Below the pieces are notes generated by a model. That model did no database searches. It was not told the DNA's origin and was given only the letters and a program-made list of their open reading frames with translations. This document shows, piece after piece, positions 20,484-29,169 of a DNA stretch of 64,000 nucleotides; within the stretch, counting starts at the first letter, position 1, and the number at the start of each line of letters is the position of its first letter. The position numbers were made by a program, and so were the translations under genes. This DNA is from an uncultured Alphaproteobacteria bacterium (GTDB lineage: Bacteria; Pseudomonadota; Alphaproteobacteria; UBA11222). The stretch is taken from NCBI GenBank assembly GCA_947258435.1, contig CAMYID010000003.1, positions 1 through 64,000 of the forward strand, in the 5' to 3' direction.

Positions 20484-21155
20484 TCAAAAATCCAGATCCG
20501 CATAATGGACAGGCGCCGACAGGCCCGCCACCCTGTCCGCCAGGAGCGGGCGGAAACTGGGCCGGGATTTGATCGGCGCATACCAGTTCTTTACCAGCGG
20601 ATACTCGTCCCAGGGCACTTCCCCCAGAAAATCAAGGCAGGAGAGCTGCGCGGCTGCGGTGATATCGGCAAGGCTGAATTCCGCGCCCGCGATCCAGCGG
20701 CGGTGATCGATCAGATTGGACATATATTTCAGGTGAATCGCGAGATTGGCATAGCCCGCGCGCAAGGCCAGACCGTCCGGTGTGCCCTGACGCATCAGCC
20801 GCTTATTGAGCTTTTCATAGAGGATGTAGGCGGTAACCTCGCGCTGGAACTTCTGATCGAACCAGGCAACCAGCCGCCGCACTTCGGCGCGCGCGACCGG
20901 GTCAAAGCCGATCAGGCGGCGATCGGGATAGGCCTCATCCAGATATTCGCAGATCGCCTGACTGTCGCTGATGACATGCCTGGCTGTCTCTTCCACCAGA
21001 ACCGGCACCTGTGCTGCGGGGTTCAGCCGCACGAATTCAGGCCGCCGCTGCCAGGGATATTCGGTGTGCAGTTCGAAACCCAGCCCCTTTTCGGCCAGCG
21101 CAAGGCGTACTTTGCGGCAGAAAGGCGAAACCGGGAGGTGATAGAGAATACGCAT
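20484..21155 (-). CDS. Glutathione S-transferase family protein
   Basis: 'MRILYHLPVSPFCRKVRLALAEKGL', 'AAQVPVLVEETARHVISDSQAICEYLDEAYP'. Confidence 0.9.
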   Translation of the reverse strand: MRILYHLPVSPFCRKVRLALAEKGLGFELHTEYPWQRRPEFVRLNPAAQVPVLVEETARHVISDSQAICEYLDEAYPDRRLIGFDPVARAEVRRLVAWFDQKFQREVTAYILYEKLNKRLMRQGTPDGLALRAGYANLAIHLKYMSNLIDHRRWIAGAEFSLADITAAAQLSCLDFLGEVPWDEYPLVKNWYAPIKSRPSFRPLLADRVAGLSAPVHYADLDF

Positions 21156-21354
21156 GCGCTCAGTTTATCTTATCTTGCAAATAGCCGATAGCGGCGCGGG
21201 ATGATATAGATGCCCGGCGGGCAGGGGCAAGCAGGGCAGGGCAGACAATTTCAGGCGGACATTATTCCGGTTACCGGTCAGCCGTCGACGCGCGGGTCCC
21301 GCGGCGTTCTGCGCGCTCACCCGCCCCGCAGGGGCAATTGATCAGGACCGTTCA

Positions 21355-22161
21355 GTGACCTTTTTACAGATTTTCATTCTGGCCATTATTCAGGGCGTTA
21401 CCGAGTTTCTGCCGATTTCATCCTCGGGCCATCTTGTGCTTGTGCCGCTGCTGAGCGACTGGCCCGATCAGGGGCTGCTGCTCGATGTCGCGGTACATGT
21501 GGGGACGCTTCTGGCGGTAATGATTTACTTCCGCGGCGATGTGCTGCGCATGGCGGCGGGGCTGCGCCATATTTCGCAGGGCCGGCGCAGCGAGCAGGCG
21601 CGGCTTGTCGGCCTGATCGCCCTGTCCGCGGTGCCGATTATCCTGGCGGGACCGGTTCTGTTTTATTTCGACCTCACAGGGCTTATGCGCAATGCGGCGC
21701 TGATCGGCTGGACCACCTTGGGTTTCGGTATCGCGCTTTATATCGCCGATCAGGCGGGAATGACGATTTACCGGCTTGAGCATCTGCGACTGCGCACAGC
21801 GCTTGGGCTTGGGCTTGCACAGATCCTTGCGCTTATTCCGGGCACCAGCCGTTCGGGCATCACCATTACGGCAGCACGGCTTTTCGGGTTCGAACGGCGC
21901 GATGCGGCCCGTATTTCCATGCTGATGTCGATACCGACCATCGCCGGGGCGGGTGTGATTGGCGGGATCGAACTTTACCGCGCCGGTGAAACAGCCCTGC
22001 AAACAGAAGCTTTGTTCGCGGCCCTGCTGGCCTTCGGATCGGCGCTGCTTGCCATCCGGCTGTTCATGCAATGGCTCGAACGCGCAAGCCTCACGCCTTT
22101 TGTGATCTATCGCATCCTGCTGGGAGCGGGACTGCTGATCTGGGTCTATTATGTCAGATAG
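21355..22161 (+). CDS. uppP: Undecaprenyl-diphosphatase UppP (GTG start)
   Basis: 'IIQGVTEFLPISSSGHLVLVP', 'LIPGTSRSGITITAARLFGFERRDAARISMLMSIP'. Confidence 0.96.
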   Translation: MTFLQIFILAIIQGVTEFLPISSSGHLVLVPLLSDWPDQGLLLDVAVHVGTLLAVMIYFRGDVLRMAAGLRHISQGRRSEQARLVGLIALSAVPIILAGPVLFYFDLTGLMRNAALIGWTTLGFGIALYIADQAGMTIYRLEHLRLRTALGLGLAQILALIPGTSRSGITITAARLFGFERRDAARISMLMSIPTIAGAGVIGGIELYRAGETALQTEALFAALLAFGSALLAIRLFMQWLERASLTPFVIYRILLGAGLLIWVYYVR

Positions 22162-22184
22162 CGCGTGCCCCATGGGGCGGGCGC

Positions 22185-23138
22185 TCAGGCGTATTTGCGC
22201 GTATCGAACTGGCCTGTCCGGCGGTACCGCTGCAGATAGCCTGGCACAATAACCTCGACCGAAGTCGGATGTGCGATGCCAAGCGCGGCAAGCCCGGGCA
22301 GATCTTCTGACGCCATATTATCGATCTGCAACTGCTTGACCTGATCGATCGTCAGTAACGGCCGGGGCAGCAATTGCAGGAAGGCCGCCTGTATTTTTGC
22401 CGCGAAAACCGGCACCGGCAGTAACAGACGCCGGCGTTCGGTCTCGCGCAGTACAAGCGCCATCAATTCGCGGAAGCTGTAGATACGCGGGCCGCCAAGC
22501 TCATAAAGCGCGCCGGCGGTGGCCGGATCATCAAGCGCGGCCAGAATCGCATCCGCCACATCCCCGACATAAACCGGCTGGAAACGCGTTTCACCGCCAC
22601 CGATCAGCGGCAGCGCGGGCAGAAAACGGGCAAGCGCTGCAAACCGGTTGAAGAAATCATCCTCCGGACCGAACACAAGCGAGGGACGCAGGATCGTCGC
22701 CTCGGGATAATATTCGCGGCAGGCCACCTCCCCCGCCGCCTTGCTGCGCCCGTATTTCGAGGGCGAGTCCGGATCCGCACCGATGGCCGACACATGGATA
22801 AGCCGCCTGACACCTTCCGCACGCGCGGCCTGCGCAATGGCCCCCACCCCCGCATGGTGCACCGCATCGAATTTCTGCGGCCCTGATTCGTTCAGAATCC
22901 CGACCAGATTGACGGCATAATCCGCCCCGTCCAACGCCCGCGCAATGGTGCTGGGATAGCGGATATTGACCTGCACCGGTTCGACCTGACCGACATCGCC
23001 CATCGGCTTGAGAAAACCCGCAAGATTAGGTTCGCGCACCGCAGCCCGCACGCGGATCCCGCGTTTTGCCAATCGCCGAATGAGATGACGCCCGATAAAG
23101 CCGGATCCGCCAAATACCGTGATCAGTTCGCCCGCCAT
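22185..23138 (-). CDS. Complex I NDUFA9-like NAD(P)-binding SDR protein
   Basis: 'MAGELITVFGGSGFIGRHLIRRLAKRGIRVRAAVREP', 'ADYAVNLVGILNESGPQKFDAVH'. Start at the internal Met. Confidence 0.85.
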   Translation of the reverse strand: MAGELITVFGGSGFIGRHLIRRLAKRGIRVRAAVREPNLAGFLKPMGDVGQVEPVQVNIRYPSTIARALDGADYAVNLVGILNESGPQKFDAVHHAGVGAIAQAARAEGVRRLIHVSAIGADPDSPSKYGRSKAAGEVACREYYPEATILRPSLVFGPEDDFFNRFAALARFLPALPLIGGGETRFQPVYVGDVADAILAALDDPATAGALYELGGPRIYSFRELMALVLRETERRRLLLPVPVFAAKIQAAFLQLLPRPLLTIDQVKQLQIDNMASEDLPGLAALGIAHPTSVEVIVPGYLQRYRRTGQFDTRKYA

Positions 23139-23389
23139 AACACCCTCTTCAATTTCATCCGGCCCCGTTTTGGCCACGCCCGTGCGGCGGCCAAAATCCC
23201 GTACCGTCATCGCATATACCCTTTTAACGCAGACTTACCCGAAAAGGTATAGCAGACCAATATCCATCCACCATGCGGACAATGCATAATCCCGGCCCCC
23301 GATCCGCCGGTTCGGGGGCAAGAATTCACCGCAACTCAGAAAAACCTTTGACATTGCGGCCGTGCAAAGTTACGTCAACGCCCTGTTGG

Positions 23390-23476
23390 GCCCAGGTGGC
23401 GGAATTGGTAGACGCGCTAGCTTCAGGTGCTAGTGCCCGTATGGGCGTGGAAGTTCGAGTCTTCTCCTGGGCACCA
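23390..23476 (+). tRNA. tRNA-Leu(CAG), CCA encoded
   Basis: GCCCAGG...CCTGGGC-A-CCA acceptor; D-arm 'TGGCGGAATTGGTAGACGC'; anticodon loop TTCAGGT; long variable arm; T-arm 'AGTTCGAGT'. 87 nt. Confidence 0.95.
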
Positions 23477-23569
23477 TACCCGACAGTAGCTTTCCGCTCA
23501 CCCGCGGTGTTGGAACTCTGTTAAGCTTGCCCGGCTAGATTGGCGCCCTTGGCAAGATTTGAGAAATTC

Positions 23570-24181
23570 ATGGATATCCAGTTTCATACCGGCGACCTTC
23601 CCGATCATGTGCAGTTTCGCGATTCGGTCGCGATCGACACAGAAACCATGGGGCTGAACCCGCTGCGCGACAGATTATGCGTCGTGCAGCTTTCGGCCGG
23701 CGACGGATCGGCGCATCTGGTCCGGCTGCCCAGGGGGCAGTATGACGCGCCCAACCTCAAACGCCTGTTGGCGGACCCCGCGATCATCAAGATTTTCCAT
23801 TTCGCCCGCTTCGATGTGGCGGTGCTGAAACAGTATCTGCAGGTCGATACAACGCCGATTTACTGCACCAAGATCGCCTCGAAACTGGTGCGCACCTATA
23901 CCGACCGGCACGGTCTGCGCGATATTTGCAAGGAACTGCTGAATGTCGATATCTCAAAAGGACAGCAGAGTTCGGACTGGGGCAATGACGATCTGAGCGA
24001 TGCGCAATGCAAATATGCCGCCTCCGACGTCTTGCATCTGCATGCGCTGAAAAGCCATCTGGACACCATGCTGGAACGTGAAGACCGCCGCGAACTGGCA
24101 CAGGCCTGTTTCGATTTCCTGCCCGTCCGGGCGGAACTCGACCTGGCCGGCTGGCCCGAAGCCGATATTTTCGCGCACTGA
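23570..24181 (+). CDS. rnd: Ribonuclease D (short form, 3'-5' exonuclease)
   Basis: DEDD-type 'SVAIDTETMGLNPLRDRLCVVQLS', 'IKIFHFARFDVAVL', 'QCKYAASDVLHLHALKSHL'. Confidence 0.88.
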   Translation: MDIQFHTGDLPDHVQFRDSVAIDTETMGLNPLRDRLCVVQLSAGDGSAHLVRLPRGQYDAPNLKRLLADPAIIKIFHFARFDVAVLKQYLQVDTTPIYCTKIASKLVRTYTDRHGLRDICKELLNVDISKGQQSSDWGNDDLSDAQCKYAASDVLHLHALKSHLDTMLEREDRRELAQACFDFLPVRAELDLAGWPEADIFAH

Positions 24182-24365
24182 GCCAACGAACCCTCCGTTC
24201 GAGAACATTGCGCCGGGGCAGACCGGAAAACGATCACAATTGCCACTATAAGCACCTGAAATATTTGACCAATAGCCTTGAGCTGCGCATACTCGGCGAA
24301 CTTGGCATGATTTTCGCTTTGCCGGGCATCTTCGCAGTGCATTAAGCGGGAGCAAACTTAAGTCC

Positions 24366-25391
24366 ATGAACTCAGACGACCGTATGGCCCCAGGCGCCGC
24401 ATCCGGCGGCTATACTGACGATCTGCCTGAAATCGCGGCGGGGCGGCGCGTCCTGACAACTGCGGCGCAGGCGCTGCAATCGATGGCGAAATCGCTTGAT
24501 GGCGAATTCATCCGCGCGGTGGATGCCCTGTGCGCCGTCAATGGCCGGGTGATCGTCAGCGGCATGGGGAAAAGCGGTCATATTGCCCGCAAACTTGCCG
24601 CGACGCTTGCCTCCACCGGCACGCCGGCCCAATTCATTCATCCCGGTGAAGCAAGCCATGGCGATCTGGGTATGATTACGCCGGCAGATGCCTGTCTGAT
24701 GCTGTCGAATTCGGGGGAAACCCCTGAACTCAACGATCTGATCGCACATACGCGCCGGCACAAGATCCCGCTGATCGGTGTGGCGCGCAATCCCGATTCC
24801 ACCCTGTTGCGCAGCGCCGACGTCGCGCTTGTCCTGCCGCCCGCGCCCGAAGCCTGCCCGATGGGCAAGGCACCGACTACCTCGACAACGGTGACCTTGT
24901 CGCTGGGCGATGCGCTGGCTGTCGCGGTGATGGAGCGCAAAGGCTTTTCAATCGATGATTACCGGCTGCTGCATCCGGGCGGGCAGATCGGCAAATCCCT
25001 GTTGCGGGTGCGCGATCTGATGCATCCGGACGGGCTGCCGCTGGTGGGCCCTGACGCCACTATGCGCGAGGTCCTGCTTGTAATGACATCGGGGCAGTTC
25101 GGTTGCGCCGGCGTGGTGAACAGCGATGCTGCGCTGATCGGGGTGATTACCGATGGCGATCTGCGCCGCCACATGCCGGACGGGGATTTGCTGTCCCTGC
25201 GGGCGGATGATGTGATGACCGCCAACCCGAAAACCATTGCCCCTTCCGCGCTGGCGGCAGAGGCACTTGGGCTGATGGCCGGAAAAATCACCTGCCTGTT
25301 CGTCTGCGAAAAGAGCGCCGGCACAGGGCCGGGTGCGAAACCGGTCGGGATACTGCATATTCACGACTGCCTTCGCGCGGGGGTTGCCTGA
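24366..25391 (+). CDS. kdsD: Arabinose-5-phosphate isomerase, KpsF/GutQ family (SIS + CBS domains)
   Basis: 'VIVSGMGKSGHIARKLAATLASTGTPAQFIHPGEASHGDLGMI', 'LSNSGETPEL', 'LLHPGGQIGKSLLRVRDLMHPDGLPLV'. Confidence 0.95.
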   Translation: MNSDDRMAPGAASGGYTDDLPEIAAGRRVLTTAAQALQSMAKSLDGEFIRAVDALCAVNGRVIVSGMGKSGHIARKLAATLASTGTPAQFIHPGEASHGDLGMITPADACLMLSNSGETPELNDLIAHTRRHKIPLIGVARNPDSTLLRSADVALVLPPAPEACPMGKAPTTSTTVTLSLGDALAVAVMERKGFSIDDYRLLHPGGQIGKSLLRVRDLMHPDGLPLVGPDATMREVLLVMTSGQFGCAGVVNSDAALIGVITDGDLRRHMPDGDLLSLRADDVMTANPKTIAPSALAAEALGLMAGKITCLFVCEKSAGTGPGAKPVGILHIHDCLRAGVA

Positions 25392-26050
25392 TGCCGCAAA
25401 CCGATAGCGGGGAATTTCTGACATCGGTGCGTCTGCCGCTGCCGCCCGATGCCAATCTGAACCGGCGCAGCCGCCGCATCCGTATCCTGAAAGTCCTGCT
25501 GCCGCTCAGTGCGGTCGCCCTGCTGATCGGGATTATCGCCTGGCCCGGAATCATCAGCAATGATGCGAATTTTGCGCTGACTTATGCCAACATCTCCGCG
25601 GTCAATGACGATCTGCGGATGATCAGCCCGCGTTTCACCGGGAGCGACGCGCAGAACCGCCGCTATATCATCACCGCCGATATGGCGACCCAGCAGGAAA
25701 GCGACCGTGAACTTGTGACACTGGATATTCTGCAGGCGGATATCGCCATGGCGGACGGGTCGTGGATTGCCGTCAGCGCGGCCACCGGCGAATTTCACAC
25801 GGGACGGCAGAGCCTGCTGCTGCAAGGCAAGATCGACGCCTATTCCGATCTTGGTTACGAATTCCACGCAAAGACAGCCGCAATCGACCTGAATGAAGGG
25901 AGCCTTGAAAGCGATATGCCGGTACAGGGGCAAGGCCCGCTGGGGCAAATCTCAGCCAATGGAATCCGGCTTACGCAACGGGGCGAGAACATGCTGTTTG
26001 TCGGCGGGGTGAAAGTCACCATTTTTCCGCAGGCAGGAGCGGCAAGTTGA
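25391..26050 (+). CDS. lptC: LPS export system protein LptC
   Basis: Single N-terminal TM, 'SPRFTGSDAQNRRYIITADMATQ', syntenic with kdsD-lptC-lptA-lptB. Confidence 0.88.
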   Translation: MPQTDSGEFLTSVRLPLPPDANLNRRSRRIRILKVLLPLSAVALLIGIIAWPGIISNDANFALTYANISAVNDDLRMISPRFTGSDAQNRRYIITADMATQQESDRELVTLDILQADIAMADGSWIAVSAATGEFHTGRQSLLLQGKIDAYSDLGYEFHAKTAAIDLNEGSLESDMPVQGQGPLGQISANGIRLTQRGENMLFVGGVKVTIFPQAGAAS

Positions 26051-26646
26051 TGCGTCTGAAGTCAATGGGGCTGCGCTTGAGGGGGCTGTTGCGATATTGC
26101 GGTCCTGGATATGGCCTGAAATATACCGCGATTGCTTGTTTGCTGCTGTCCGGGCTGAGCATCGCGGCAACGGCGCAGAACGGCCAGCCGCAGCTTGGCT
26201 TCAAGCATGATACAAGCCAGCCGCTTGAGATCACCGCGGACAGCCTGGAAGTCGCGCAGCAGAACCAGACCGCTGTTTTCGTCGGCAATGTACAAGCCTC
26301 CCAGGGTGAGCTGCAACTGACAGCCGACAGTCTGCGGGTCTATTACCGCGATCAGAAAAGCAGCGAAACGCCGACGCAGGGCGCGATTTCCCGGCTTGAT
26401 GCGATCGGCAATGTGACCATGACCTCGCCCGCGGAACAGGCCACCAGCGAATGGGCGGTTTACGATGTCGATAGCGGGGCCATCACATTGGGCGGGCAGG
26501 TGGCGCTGACACGCGGGGAAAATATTATTCGCGGCGCACAGCTTGTGGTGGATCTGACTACGGGGTTAAGCCGGATCGTTGGCGCGGGCGGCAATCAGGG
26601 GCGTGTGAAGGGCGTTTTTGTGCCCACACAACAGGGCAGACAATAG
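26047..26646 (+). CDS. lptA: LPS transport periplasmic protein LptA
   Basis: 'PLEITADSLEVAQQNQTAVFVGNVQASQGELQLTADSLRVYY', OstA-type repeats. Confidence 0.92.
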   Translation: MMRLKSMGLRLRGLLRYCGPGYGLKYTAIACLLLSGLSIAATAQNGQPQLGFKHDTSQPLEITADSLEVAQQNQTAVFVGNVQASQGELQLTADSLRVYYRDQKSSETPTQGAISRLDAIGNVTMTSPAEQATSEWAVYDVDSGAITLGGQVALTRGENIIRGAQLVVDLTTGLSRIVGAGGNQGRVKGVFVPTQQGRQ

Positions 26647-26654
26647 GACGGGGA

Positions 26655-27497
26655 ATGGCGAATTTGAAGCGCGAAAGCAAGATCGGGCAGCGCGAGGATA
26701 CGGCCGGCATACCGGATGCGGAATCGCGGCGAATACCGGAGGGCACCGATAGCGGACCGAAACTGGTGCAGGAAAACAGCGGCCTTGTCGCTGAGCGCAT
26801 CGGCAAGAGTTACAAGAAAAGGCCGGTTGTACGCGAGGTCACCCTGAAACTGCAGCGGGGCGAGGTCGTCGGGCTGCTGGGGCCCAACGGTGCGGGCAAG
26901 ACAACCTGCTTTTATATGATCACCGGGCTGATCGGGGTGGATACCGGGGCAATCCGGCTCGACGGTCATGATGTGACGCACCTGCCCATGTATCGTCGCG
27001 CGCGGCTGGGTGTTGGCTATCTGCCGCAGGAGGCATCGATCTTTCGCGGCCTGACGGTGGAGCAGAATATTCAGGCAATCATCGAAATGGTCGAACCCGA
27101 TGCCGATCACCGGGAGGCGATTCTCGACGAATTGCTGGCCGAATTTTCGATCACCCATTTACGCCGGACCCCGGCGCTGGCGCTGTCAGGGGGTGAAAGA
27201 CGGCGGGTGGAAATCGCACGGGCGCTTGCAACCCGCCCCGCCTTCATGCTGCTTGATGAGCCGTTCGCGGGCATCGACCCCATCGCCATCGGCGATATTC
27301 GTGACCTTGTCGGTCAGCTACGCGAACGCGGCATCGGCGTCCTGATCACTGATCATAATGTGCGTGAAACGCTCGATCTGATCGACCGGGCCTATATCAT
27401 CCATGAAGGCCGTGTGCTGATGGAAGGCAAGCCCGAGGAAATTGTCGGCAATCAGGATGTCCGGCGGGTCTATCTTGGTGAACGTTTCAGTCTTTAA
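26655..27497 (+). CDS. lptB: LPS export ABC transporter ATP-binding protein LptB
   Basis: 'GLLGPNGAGKTTCFYMITGLIGVDTGAIRLDGHDVTHLPMYRRARLGVGYLPQEASIFRGLTVEQNI', signature 'LSGGERRRVEIARAL'. Has a longer N-terminal extension than usual; the true start may be internal. Confidence 0.95.
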   Translation: MANLKRESKIGQREDTAGIPDAESRRIPEGTDSGPKLVQENSGLVAERIGKSYKKRPVVREVTLKLQRGEVVGLLGPNGAGKTTCFYMITGLIGVDTGAIRLDGHDVTHLPMYRRARLGVGYLPQEASIFRGLTVEQNIQAIIEMVEPDADHREAILDELLAEFSITHLRRTPALALSGGERRRVEIARALATRPAFMLLDEPFAGIDPIAIGDIRDLVGQLRERGIGVLITDHNVRETLDLIDRAYIIHEGRVLMEGKPEEIVGNQDVRRVYLGERFSL

Positions 27498-27559
27498 CAT
27501 CCAGCAACCATTCGGCATTAGAATTTCCCGGCGATCAAGAAGGAATTTTGGCAGGAACC

Positions 27560-29125
27560 ATGGCGCTGTCGCCCAGACTGGAACTCAAGCAGACGCAGGG
27601 TCTTGTGATGACCCCGCAATTGCAGCAGGCAATCAAGCTGCTGCAATTGTCGAATATTGAGCTTGAGGCCTATGTCGCCGCCGAGATGGAGCGTAATCCG
27701 TTGCTCGACTGGGATGACGGCAATGCGCGCGATGAGCGCGCCGACCCGCCCGGCACCGACAGGGAAGACACGCACGGTCTGTCCGCCACGACATCACCGC
27801 AACCGGAGTCGCAGCTCGATCTGCGCGAGGATGCGCCGGCGGCGGGGGCTGTCGATACGCTCGATACCGATTATGAAAATCTGTATGACGGGGATAGCGG
27901 TGCCGATGCGGCGCACACATCCGAACAGCCCGAACAGCAGGGCTCGCTCGCCGGGGATAGCTGGGCCAATGCGGGTACCGAAGGCCGCAGCGGCAGTTTC
28001 GAGCAACGCGATTTCAATTTCGACGAAATGGTGGGGGCGGAAGTCTCGCTGCGCGACCATCTGATCGAACAGCTTCATCTTGCCACCGCCGATTCGCAGC
28101 AACAGCTGATCGGCGTGCAGTTGATCGACAGCCTGGATGAGGCGGGCTATCTGCGCGAGCCTTTGGCTGAACTTGCCGCCCGCATCGGCTGCACGCTCAT
28201 GGATGCGGAGGCCGTGCTGAAAATTCTGCAGCAATTCGAACCGACCGGCGTCTTTGCCCGCGACCTTGTGGAATGTCTTGCGCTGCAATTGCGCGAACAG
28301 AACCGCTATGATCCGGCGATGCAGGCCATGCTCGATAATCTGTCGCTGCTGGCGCAGCGCGACCGCGACGCGTTAATGCGGCTTTGCGGCGTCGATGCGG
28401 AAGACCTGTCCGATATGATCGCCGAGCTGCGCGCACTGAATCCGAAACCGGGGCTGACATTCGGCGGCGCGCCGGTGCAGCCGATCATTCCCGATGTTTT
28501 TGTGCAGCGCGCCAATGATGGCAACTGGAAGGTCGAGCTGAATAACGCCACCCTGCCGCGGGTTCTCGTCAATGCGCAATATTGCGCGTCAATCGATACA
28601 CGCCATGCGAAACCCGAAGAGCGGCAGTATATTTCCGAATGCCTGAGCAGCGCCAACTGGCTGGTCAAAAGCCTGGCGCAACGTGCACGGACAATTCTCC
28701 GTGTGTCGTCGGAAATCGTGAAGCAGCAGCATGGCTTTTTCGACCATGGCGTCTCGCACCTGAAACCGCTTAACCTGCGCACCGTCGCCGAAGCGATCGA
28801 CATGCATGAATCGACGGTAAGCCGCGTAACGGCGAATAAATATGTCGCGACCAGCCGCGGCATATACGAAATGAAATATTTCTTTACCGCCTCGATCGCC
28901 TCCAGCCGGGGCGGCGATGCGCATTCAGCCGAATCCGTCCGCCATCAAATCAAAAGCCTGATCGACGCGGAAGCACCGGACAAGATCCTGTCTGACGACA
29001 AGCTTGTCGCATTGCTGCGGGCGCAGGGGATCGATATCGCGCGGCGGACTGTCGCAAAATATCGCGAAGCCATGCGAATCCCCTCATCGGTGCAGCGGCG
29101 GCGCGAAAAACGCCTGTCCGCCTGA
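27560..29125 (+). CDS. rpoN: RNA polymerase sigma-54 factor RpoN
   Basis: 'MALSPRLELKQTQGLVMTPQLQQAIKLLQLSNIELEAYV' and RpoN box 'ARRTVAKYREAMRIPSSVQRRREKRL'. Confidence 0.97.
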   Translation: MALSPRLELKQTQGLVMTPQLQQAIKLLQLSNIELEAYVAAEMERNPLLDWDDGNARDERADPPGTDREDTHGLSATTSPQPESQLDLREDAPAAGAVDTLDTDYENLYDGDSGADAAHTSEQPEQQGSLAGDSWANAGTEGRSGSFEQRDFNFDEMVGAEVSLRDHLIEQLHLATADSQQQLIGVQLIDSLDEAGYLREPLAELAARIGCTLMDAEAVLKILQQFEPTGVFARDLVECLALQLREQNRYDPAMQAMLDNLSLLAQRDRDALMRLCGVDAEDLSDMIAELRALNPKPGLTFGGAPVQPIIPDVFVQRANDGNWKVELNNATLPRVLVNAQYCASIDTRHAKPEERQYISECLSSANWLVKSLAQRARTILRVSSEIVKQQHGFFDHGVSHLKPLNLRTVAEAIDMHESTVSRVTANKYVATSRGIYEMKYFFTASIASSRGGDAHSAESVRHQIKSLIDAEAPDKILSDDKLVALLRAQGIDIARRTVAKYREAMRIPSSVQRRREKRLSA

Positions 29126-29169
29126 GGCAACGGCAGCCGGAACCCGCGCATAGCGGCTCAGCTTACAGA